Source: Copromyces sp. CBS 386.78 (taxonomy: Eukaryota; Ascomycota; Sordariomycetes; Sordariales; Sordariaceae). From it: 64,000 bases of DNA. Positions 20,627 to 28,894 of this stretch are shown here, one piece after another. How positions within the stretch are numbered: the stretch's first letter is position 1; each line of letters starts with the position of its first letter. The stretch is taken from positions 310,001-374,000 of the forward strand of contig MU839111.1 in assembly GCA_030685235.1 (NCBI GenBank), read 5' to 3'. The translations under genes and the position numbers were made by a program. The notes under the pieces are model-generated. The model saw only the letters and a list, made by a program, of their open reading frames with translations, made no database searches and was not told where the DNA came from.

Positions 20627-21060
20627 ATGACAACGGCTGACCTGAGCCCCATCATCAACAAATTGATAGGCAAGGCAAAAGAAGTTGGTAGCCTCTCGCT
20701 CCAACACCGCCCCAGCCAAAGCCAAGGCCCCAATCCCCATGAGATATTCCCCGTCACGAAGCTCCACCAAGCTCCAGCTCATGATTTCCCGCTACGTCTG
20801 GCACACCCACCCACCAGTCCGGAATTGACCGAGCTGTGAGCTGGCGGTTCGGATCTTCAACGAGGCCAGAAAGTTCTGTTATCGTTCTATTCTGCGCCCT
20901 TGTGCGCTGGCGGTTCAGATCTTCAACAAGGCCACCAGATAGTTCTGTTATCGTTCTATGCTATCGCTCTTTGCTGCGCCCTTGCGTCCTTTACGACGGC
21001 GGTGGCGGTGGCGCTGGTAGCTGTCACGAAAGATGTCGAGAGACTACCTCTAGGTATTGC
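20627..21060 (+). pseudogene. Helicase relic covering post-motif I to motif Ia
   Basis: The plus strand at 20627 reads LSPIINKLIGKAKEVG, as found after motif I (family F-L-F-P-I-I ...), then the frame is lost. At about 20837 it reads ELAVRIFNEARKFCYRS, the motif Ia region (family T-R-E-L-A-x-Q-I-x-x-E-A-x-K-F), then L-R-P-C. The A-L-A-V-Q-I-F-N-K-A ... F-C-Y-R-S block is then repeated (~63 bp tandem duplication) with a stop, and is followed by a G-rich stretch like the Y-G-G-x motif. This copy is clearly broken. Confidence 0.72.
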
Positions 21061-21305
21061 GGTCATCCTTGCACTCTGAGATGTTGCGGCCAGCAGGCAC
21101 AGAGTTGAGGAGAGCGAGGCAAGCTTGCTTTTTTATGTTATGTGACATCCAATGCGCACGAAACTGACCATCCGCTGCCGGATTCTCCCATGTCATGGTA
21201 TCTCTCTAGGTCAAAGAGTGTCCCAAGAAGAAACTTCAACAACGTCGTCAACGTCAACAACGCCGGTTGACTTCTCTGCCATTGCTGAGCTCGAGCTTGT
21301 CCAAG

Positions 21306-21440
21306 AGGACCTACTCGTGTCGAACCCATCGACTTGTTCAGGGCTGCTGGCCTGCACCCAGCCATACTCCGCAACGCTGAGCTTGCGGGCTACGATGTGC
21401 CCATCTCTATTCAGCGCTACTGTGTCCCCGCAACTGTCCT
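21306..21440 (+). pseudogene. Helicase Q-motif relic, better preserved
   Basis: The plus strand reads AGLHPAILRNAELAGYDVPI then S-I-Q-R-Y-C-V-P-A. This is the DED1/DDX3 Q-motif region with the conserved G-Y-x-x-P-T/S-x-I-Q. It follows, rather than precedes, the motif Ia piece at 20.8 kb, so it belongs to a different copy or a rearranged one. The flanks are not helicase-like in any frame. Confidence 0.75.
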
Positions 21441-22602
21441 TGAGCGAGAGCGTTTGATGTCTAAGATGAGCTCACCACAACTCAAGCGATCGCCTAAGCG
21501 GCACGAAGATCAACTGTAGTACAACCGCCGTCAACTGAAAGGAAAGCAAACAAGTTGAAGCTTCGCAGAACTCACCAGTACGGCGCTCACGGCGGGCCAA
21601 CGGCTCACGTTCTAGCCTCAGCCAGGGGGGCACTCTTATTTCTGGAACAAACGATGAGTTTGATCCCATTTTCTTGAGTAGCAACGCGAGGCGGCTCGAG
21701 TGTCTCATCGGGGGAGGCAAAAGTTTGTCCAAGAATACGTTCCACCAGGAAGCCCGGGGCATGATTTCCCGTTGAGGCCGCAGGGGAGAAAGAGGTTGAC
21801 GACTTCCGGGCAAGGAATGCCAGTCAATGGCTGCAAATGAAAGCACAAATACGATCTGGGACAAAGGACGTCAGATGAGGGCTGCTGGGGTTGGAACTGG
21901 AAAGAGGGAGAGAAGGTGATTTGGCTCAACTTCCGTCACAGTGGCAGCCCCATGTCCGACTTTCCGTAAGTCATCGCAAAGAATTGGACAGCCGACGTCT
22001 ACTAATCAACGTGTGTCCAGTTTCGACCTCCGCCGTTACACGCCTCAACAAACACTGTCCCATCACCGCAGAACAATACTCCATGCTCCCTTGGGGCTTC
22101 ACTCTAAAGGTCTGGTTACTGGGTCCATTGTGGCCAAGGTGTCTATGGCTGGGTTGAAGGAGTTGTCAGGAATCGAGTTGCCGATGGCAAGTTTGCCGGT
22201 GGCCGAGTTTTCTGCAATCGCGCTGCCCTTTGGCAAGTGCCAGTGATGGCCAACGGACATCATTCGCTCACCCAGCACTAACTTTTCCCGCCCATACCCA
22301 ACCTTTGTGAGTTAGAGGAGGCCATACGCGAGATACCTCCGAACCGAAAAATCAACATTTGCGTCTCAGCAGCACAACCTTCATTGTGGCCGTTAGGGAG
22401 ACTGAGAGGCCCTCCAACGTGCAGCTCGGCTGTTGTGGCTTGCGTGGGCGGGCTACGGAAATGGCGTCTTCCGGGGCTTCTGGCTTTTTGGCACTGTAGC
22501 CCACCAACCACTGACGGCGGAAAGACCATCAAGAAGGCTCCGAACCTCAACGGAACCCGCCAGCGCGAGCATCTGCTCCGGTGCCCTGGCTAACAGGCCA
22601 CC

Positions 22603-23169
22603 ATGAAGGATAGGACCCCGGCCAACAACCTTCTCCATCACTTCGACGATGAAAATGTCGCCGCTTCGCTCACTCTGCCCACTCCCACTCTTGAGCTTGT
22701 CTTCCGCATGAGCATCCGCGTTAAGTCCACGATTAACATTGACAAAGGCACCTGCGGCCGTCCTCCCCGACATCCACAGCTACCATGCCTCCAAGATGGT
22801 TGGCTGCCGGGCTGGTGCCCAACAGTACACTTGGGGATCACCAATGGGCCGTCAAAGGACACAAGTGCTCGTACATGGCGAGCATACTTTCTTCAGGAGC
22901 TTGCTGCTTCCTCGGCCGTCCGGTCAAGTCCTGCTACATTGCGTGGACAAAAATACATACCCCAAGTCCAGGGACATCAAATTGACGGCCGGATGGACAA
23001 CAACGCCCACGGCCCTGTGAGGTCAAGCGCCGCCATGATTACCTCTAGGCAGAAACGGTTTTTTCGGCGGGGAAGCTGCAAAGATAAGGGCTTGGTAGCT
23101 CTACGACCGAGGTCGATGCTATTCGCACGGCTCGAGGCACCTCTCTTCTCCCAGCCTTTCGGTTGTTAG
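22603..23169 (+). pseudogene. Open frame of doubtful coding status
   Basis: ATG at 22603 opens 188 codons (MKDRTPANNLLHHFDDENVA ...). The first ~45 codons look protein-like, but two other plus frames are equally open over 22740-23020 and no domain is recognisable. Given the relic-rich surroundings, it is more likely a fragment than a gene. Confidence 0.2.
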
Positions 23170-23760
23170 ATCTAGAGACGATTAGAGACCGGATGAGAAG
23201 ATCCGCAAAGGTGTCTTGTTACTAATGGTGTCTGCATGAAAGAGTGGAAGACTAATGAGCCTAGGCCTGGCCAGAATGGGCCTCAACACCATGCCATTCG
23301 ATAGCGCATCTTGGCCAATGTGCGGGTGAACTGCAAGTCCAATCATGGCTCTTGCGAGATGTTTGGCTAACTAGTTACGTGCTTTTGTGGCGTCCAATCT
23401 AGTGAGAATCTGTACCTCCTTGAGCAGAGCCTCGTCTATTTCCGGTTCTGCATTGGCTATTGGATCAACAGAGACACCAACAGTGGTGTTACACGGCCAC
23501 GCCATATGCAACGGACAAGCTGAAATAAGGTAGGCTGTAAGCAATGGAGTTGTGCCACTATCTGCTTGTGTTAAGCGATGTCAAGTTGGATCGGAGTTGT
23601 ATATACCCTCTATTTAGGGGACGATGAAGCATCTCATTCTGGGAGTATCGTCGCCTGTCTGGTCTGCACACTTCTCTCCGGTTCTTTACTTGTTATTTTC
23701 CTCTCAAATCATCAAGTTTGTCTTTCTGTCACCCACTCTAGTTCACTATCGACCCGCCCT

Positions 23761-26141
23761 ATGGATTCAACCAGAGGAACAGTTTCCTACCTCTACGAGG
23801 GTCGTGGTGATCATAACTTGAATGACCATGTTGACGAATCACCACAGCATCCGTCCTCTGGCGTCCACATTCTGGAGGAGAATGTCCCACTCCATGATCA
23901 AGTGGGACGTACAGATTCTCGAAGCTACTCGAAACTCAGGGGAAATAGCGCTTCTCTGGAGGAACTGGATCGTGACAACCATGAATATCCTTGGCGACCA
24001 GGAGGCTTCAGACGCTTCCCATACCTCGGTTACATCCCTTTATTTCTGAGTATGGCTTGTGAGTACAGAAATTTCTCAACACTTTTTACCCTAGCACACA
24101 TGTGTTGATTCCAGCTGGCAGGCACTGGTTTGGCCATCTTCATCATTCACCTTAGTGACGGCCAACTGGTCAGCGAGTGGGCTGGGTCAAACCGGGCGCA
24201 GCCTGGTGTTCTCCTGGCTTTGACTTCGACCACGGCCAATACACTGATGATGATTTCCTACGCCCAGGGATGGGTCTCATTCTTTTGGACACAAGCACTC
24301 AAGGGCAATATGCCCTTGTCCTACCTTCACTATAATTGGGAAGCGGCCACGAGTGTTTGGGGAGCCATCAAATCCTTAATACGAAGGAGGGCACTTCGTG
24401 TTAGTATCGGTAAGTCTAGCTTCATTATCAAACCCCTTGTTACTACTTCCTCCTTATGCCCGCTCCTATATCCGGAGCCTGTGCCACTTTTCAGAGACCA
24501 AGTTAATGATCAATAAGTATCAATTTTGGTGGCCACAACATCGTCGCTTCGAGGTCCTTTGATACAAAAAGCTTCCTACATCCGCACCCGCGAGGTGTTC
24601 CCGAAACATTCTATGTCTGTTCAAGTTTGTCCAACAACCGAGATCTGGACTGCAAGTACACCCGACCATGCCAGGTTTAGAAGCATCTTCTTAGACGTGA
24701 TGAGAGATTACCAAGACAGAGCTCCCATGTTTCTTCCCGGAAGCGAGCATTGTACTAATTGCTCCCTGACCGTGAAGGCAAGTACAAGCATGCACGTTTC
24801 ATAGATAGTTCCGACGACTGATAACCAAGGCTAATATCAAATTGCAAGTTTAGGCACTCGGATTCAGGCACTCGGAGCCAGTTGTGATCTCACACGAGTA
24901 TGACTTCTTCCAGCGACCATCTGATGCAAAGGTTAAACAGGGTGACGTTCATGGAGTCGACATTTTCGAGGTCCACACCACGGCGGTTGGCAATGGCGAC
25001 CATCTCAACGTTTCAGTAACTCGCAAAACGTCAGAACAATGCGAGACAGAGGTCACTACAACGAGCATTCGCCTATACCCCTCAAGGGTAGAATATGATT
25101 TGTTCGTGGATCGAGGAAATGCAACTTTCGTAAGAAGCAGCAGCGCGACAAACAACTCTAATGCTACACAAATGTACGTACCATCACTGGGCTTGGTTGA
25201 GATCCTGGGGTGATGGGAGCTAACAGTCACCTTTTACCAAAACCGGTAGAGTTCTATCTTCCGGTGAGCCAGGCGAAGAAGACATCAAGCTCATTTACTT
25301 TGCGGACATAGGTAACCTTCTCTGGGGGGCTCGGACACATTTCAGCATAGCGTGGGGGGATGTCACCATGGGAGAGCCGATAGGACTGCGCTGGAACTTC
25401 CCAACACCCGATCCTGGAGACCCCAATGGTACAGTCTGGTCTTATATCGATTACGCAGGGGCTGCATCCTTCTTATACGAGAGGGTCTCTCCCAACGAGA
25501 CAGCTAAAGCATGTGGTCCAGCCTTCGACGACCCATTGGAGGATATCTTGAATACCTACCGAGAATTGGCTTTGCGTCTATCCATCCACGAGGGCATGAG
25601 AACGTTCCAAGAGGCTATCAAAGCAAAAATTGACCCGAAGAGTCTGGAATCTCAACAAGTGGTTAATTATACGAGCCATCAGTATCTCACGGAGTACGCC
25701 GCCAACTGGGCAGTCCTCGCCATAGCGGTAACGTTCAGTCTTCTCGGCCCCATTGCCATCCTCTTCCTCTTCCAGGACTGGTATACCCTGGGAAGGAGTT
25801 TCTCGTTCAGTCCATTCGAGCTGGCCAATGCCCTTCTTCTTCGGTCACTACCTCCTTCATCGTCCTCACGGTCAACCAGCAGCGACGACAACGACTCTAT
25901 CTTTGAACTAAAGCAACGACAACATCAACTGGCTTCACTCATTGCTAACTGCAGCAGCAACGCCTCGGCTGAGCAAATGGTCGAGTTAATCCTTAAAAGG
26001 GCAGGGGCAGACAGTACGAGATCCAAGGAGCCAGCGGTGCAGTATGGGGTGCTTGATGGTACGGGCTTGCTTGGATTTGCTATCTCGGATGCGAATGGCG
26101 TTGTTCATGCTCGGAGACCTAGGAAGGGGGAGATGCTGTGA
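23761..26141 (+). CDS. Predicted multi-pass membrane glycoprotein, five exons
   Basis: Model join(23761..24058,24122..24409,24518..24777,24854..25173,25250..26141), 685 residues; the exon lengths sum to 2058. The N terminus is polar. A first membrane span (~90-110, IPLFLSMACTGLAIFIIHL) is split by intron 1 and a second hydrophobic region follows (~128-150). A large central domain has many N-x-S/T sequons and Cys residues (C-x2-C), suggesting an extracellular position. A C-terminal span (~541-563, NWAVLAIAVTFSLLGPIAIL) precedes a hydrophilic tail. The W-x3-F ... L-x5-W/D-x-A pattern after span 2 recalls DUF3176-type fungal membrane proteins, but I am not certain of the family. Intron 3 has a GC donor (AAG|GCAAGT) and a TTTAG acceptor; intron 4 has a GCTAAC branch. 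The start at 23761 is chosen because the upstream in-frame extension looks like leader. Function unknown. Confidence 0.78.
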
Positions 26142-27393
26142 TGTGGGGGTGAATGGACTGGTTCAACTGGGGGGGGGGGGGGGAGGAGTCTATTTGTTTC
26201 GCGGGACTTGAAAGGATTTGGCAGAGGTGCTTCTTCTTCTGTGCTGCCTTGCTCGTCGGGGTAACTTATGTCGGAAGATATGATACACGTGGTACTATTT
26301 CTTATTGGACAATTGAAGGACGATGACCTTGTGGCCGGCTAGCAGTGGAAATAACTCGATGCTTACACGAGGAAAGATCTGGTGGGGACGGCGGGGAAGA
26401 GTACATACTAACATGTAGGAGGAGGACTGCACAGCAACAAATTGCGCGGAGCAAGAGCATACATAGGTACATAGCCATCTCTGCATAACAACATACGGTC
26501 GATCAGTACCATTCAATTCAAGTATCCCGTCAGTGTCATCATCGCGACCATGGTAGAACACAGCCCTACATACATACCGTTTAACTCGGCCAAAGAACAG
26601 TACCTTACCCAGAAAGACAGACTGGCCACTTACACATATTGGGTCCGAATAGTTACGTAGTAAGCTGAGCAAGGTACAAGGATCATTGACATGGTAGCCG
26701 ATTGTTCAAATTTAGGTGAGGTTGGACACTGGAAAATGGGTCGTCGAAATAAGCTTAACCATACAGCATTAGGACTAGGCTTTTCTGGTGTAGCCAATCA
26801 CGGCCGGTTATTTACACGTGTAAGTCTAGAAGCCAAGTTTCTAAGTTTACCTTAGGTTCTAGTACAGGTTCAGGCTCTAGTCACAAACTGTACCATACAT
26901 AAACATCAGCAGCGAGAAGGGAGCTTAATGTGGGCAGCTAGCTAACTTGAGAAGTTGAGAAAAAACCCATCCATCTTGCGCCATTCCAATATGGTCAGGG
27001 TAGCTTATGTTATTTAACTTGGTCATGGTCATGTAAGGTAGTCATGTTGTTCCGGTTTTCATATGCTAGTAGTGTATTCATTGTGCATACATACCGCAGC
27101 GGGAGTATGAGGAGCGTGTCTAGCCTAGTAGGGGGGCTTCTAGGCCAGGTCCTGAATCTAAACTAGATAGTGGGCCTAGCCTAGGTGGTTCACCTAGCCT
27201 ACCTTAGTTATTGAACGGAGGGCTCTGATTAGTCGGATTTGAGTGTAAAAAGGTAAAAGCTAAAGACCCCTATAAGGACCTTCTGGAGGTCCCTATAAGA
27301 GTCTTTGGTTAACAGTTATTTTAGAGAGATTAAGAACGTTCGAGGTGGGCGAAGGACTTTGACTTTAAAGTCCGGGCAGATAAGGGCATTCAC

Positions 27394-27462
27394 ACTTTCG
27401 CACGAAACTTTTCGCATAAAACTTTTCGCACGAAACTTTTCGCATGAAACTTTTCGCACGAA
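27394..27462 (+). repeat. Five tandem 13-14 bp units, each a small hairpin
   Basis: Units ACTTTTCGCACGAA, with variants CGCATAAA and CGCATGAA, repeat five times head-to-tail (the first is 13 bp, the others 14 bp). The core TTCGCACGAA is itself an inverted repeat (TTCG/CGAA). The variants differ by C-to-T or G-to-A steps. The array abuts the tRNA-like element. A similar but AT-shifted motif (TTTTCGTACGAAATTT, TTTCGCACAAAATTT) occurs near 44320-44365 in the RIP block. Confidence 0.75.
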
Positions 27463-27466
27463 GAAA

Positions 27467-27540
27467 ACTGTCACCGATTGGAATCGAACTGGCGATCACA
27501 ATGATGAGAGCGACGACAAGAACTATTGAGCCACTGGCCC
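27467..27540 (-). pseudogene. tRNA-like remnant with A and B boxes
   Basis: The minus strand has TGGCTCAATAG (A-box-like) and, ~45 nt on, AGTTCGATTCC (B-box-like), spaced as in a tRNA gene. CTCATCA in the middle could be an anticodon loop. However, the acceptor, anticodon and T stems do not pair, so this is not a functional tRNA. It may be a tRNA pseudogene or the Pol III head of a SINE-like element. Confidence 0.35.
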
Positions 27541-28894
27541 AATTGATTAGGAGTAGGCTTCGTTCTTTCCTTTAATATAGGGTGGTTGAATTTTGGCGGG
27601 GAATTGAACTTTAGGAAAGAAGCATCTTCAGCGACTATCTATAGGGGGTAGTCCGATTGGCCAACCAGAGGCTTTCCCTCGTTAACTAGGCTAGGTATTT
27701 TGACTAGGCTACCTTAGGTACCACGCCTAGGCTAGGCAATTCCTCTAGCCTAGTACCTCCCCTTCTAGCCTAGATGCGCTAGGGGATTTCCCGCTATGGT
27801 AGGTACTCTTTTCTCTGCTACTACAAGATGTACCAGAACTTGACCGTGACCTTCCTAGTTTCTCACGCCCCTCAAAACCTTGGAGGAGGAGGAGGAGGTG
27901 GTTCTTGGTGGGAAAGTTTTCCCCAATTTAACTCAGAGAAGTTACCTCTTAACCAGCCGTGCCAGGTGACCCAAGCCAGACGTAGTAGATAAAGCGGGAA
28001 AGTATAAAAACAAGGAGCAAATCTCAAATTTGACTGACTCTATTACACCTCTTCAGGTCATTGCTTACAAATAGGTCGAGTGCTATGATCGTGGGGTACC
28101 ACCTCAACCGCCTATATCTAGTAACCTTGTTGCCCGGCTGTCCTGCTGTCTTGTTGTCCTGGTATCCTGGTATTCTGTTCTTGTGCCTCCTATGTGACGT
28201 GCATTTATCACTAACTCCGTCACTGTCTGTGATTGAACAAGAGCTGACCCGTCGAGCTCTTTATCTGCCCTTATCCCTTTCCTGCATGGGAGCCCATGAA
28301 GCATGGGCAGCCTATACAATCCATATACCAAGTACCAAACATGAAAGCAAAGAGAAGAAATAGCAAAGAGAGCAAATGTGATGTACGGAACGTATAAACG
28401 CCTAACCAGGACCGGGTTCAAGAGTATAATCTCTGACACGGTGTTATGAGTAACAGAACAGACAGACATTAAAAGGTGCGCCTTCTGATGCCGAGGACAT
28501 CACCGGTATGTATGGCAGTGGCAATCCAAAGTTGCCAGTTCTGCAAGTTACAGGATAGGAGAGTGGGCAGTATATGCCTATAGAGAACAGTGCTTTCCCC
28601 TAGTGTAAGTGGGGAGAGGCGGGCCCTGTAGGCGTACAAGAATTAAACAAAACAGAACAGAACAAACAGCGCTATTGTATGCCCTGGTAAAAGCCAGATA
28701 GATAACCTGCCTTGATGGGGGGGGGGGGGGGGGAAAGCAAGAAAGAAAGCAAATAAACTGTAACCCCACCGAGCGCCGGATATCGAACCAGAGAGCAGCA
28801 AGTATAAACTGCCACCCATATCGTCCATCATGATGTGTGAAAGCAAGCCGCAGCTCAGTGTGCGGGTTCAATTTAACCAACCATTTGCAAAACA

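Larger units (their letters stand above)
11116..23560. pseudogene. 12-kb graveyard of decayed, rearranged gene fragments
   Basis: No intact gene is supported here, yet the DNA keeps coding-like GC content and many short protein-like frames broken by stops and frameshifts. Recognisable pieces are listed separately: DEAD-box helicase fragments at 17.5-18.1, 19.5, 20.6-21.1 and 21.3 kb, repeated blocks at 12.65/15.75 kb, and tandem repeats at 13.5-14.0 kb. Short tandem duplications (9-63 bp) recur, for example 9 bp x3 near 11375-11400 and 9 bp x2 near 20357-20375. A short intron-like segment (GTAATG ... GCTAAC ... TATAG, about 12074-12120) joins two Arg/Ser-rich frames. Around 16.2-17.3 kb, Q-rich and TQSQSQ-type frames suggest relics of N/Q-rich tails like that of the gene at 8607. 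Decay without AT shift argues against RIP as the cause. Confidence 0.6.
26142..28894. other. Intergenic region, repeats only
   Basis: No convincing gene. It holds a 15-G run at 26169-26183 and a 17-G run at 28717-28733, both likely length-variable. Around 27120-27220 and 27670-27790 there are many CCTAG/CTAGG palindromic steps. A hairpin tandem repeat and a tRNA-like element lie at 27.39-27.54 kb (separate entries). The frames at 28061-28469 and 28578-28949 overlap on both strands and lack domain features. Confidence 0.5.

Noticed and set aside
27467..27540. Functional tRNA with CAT anticodon
   Set aside because: The A and B boxes look right, but the acceptor, anticodon and T stems do not pair, so only a remnant is called.
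28061..28469. Overlapping ~100-120 codon frames on both strands
   Set aside because: Equal openness on both strands, hydrophobic random composition, and no start, intron or domain evidence.
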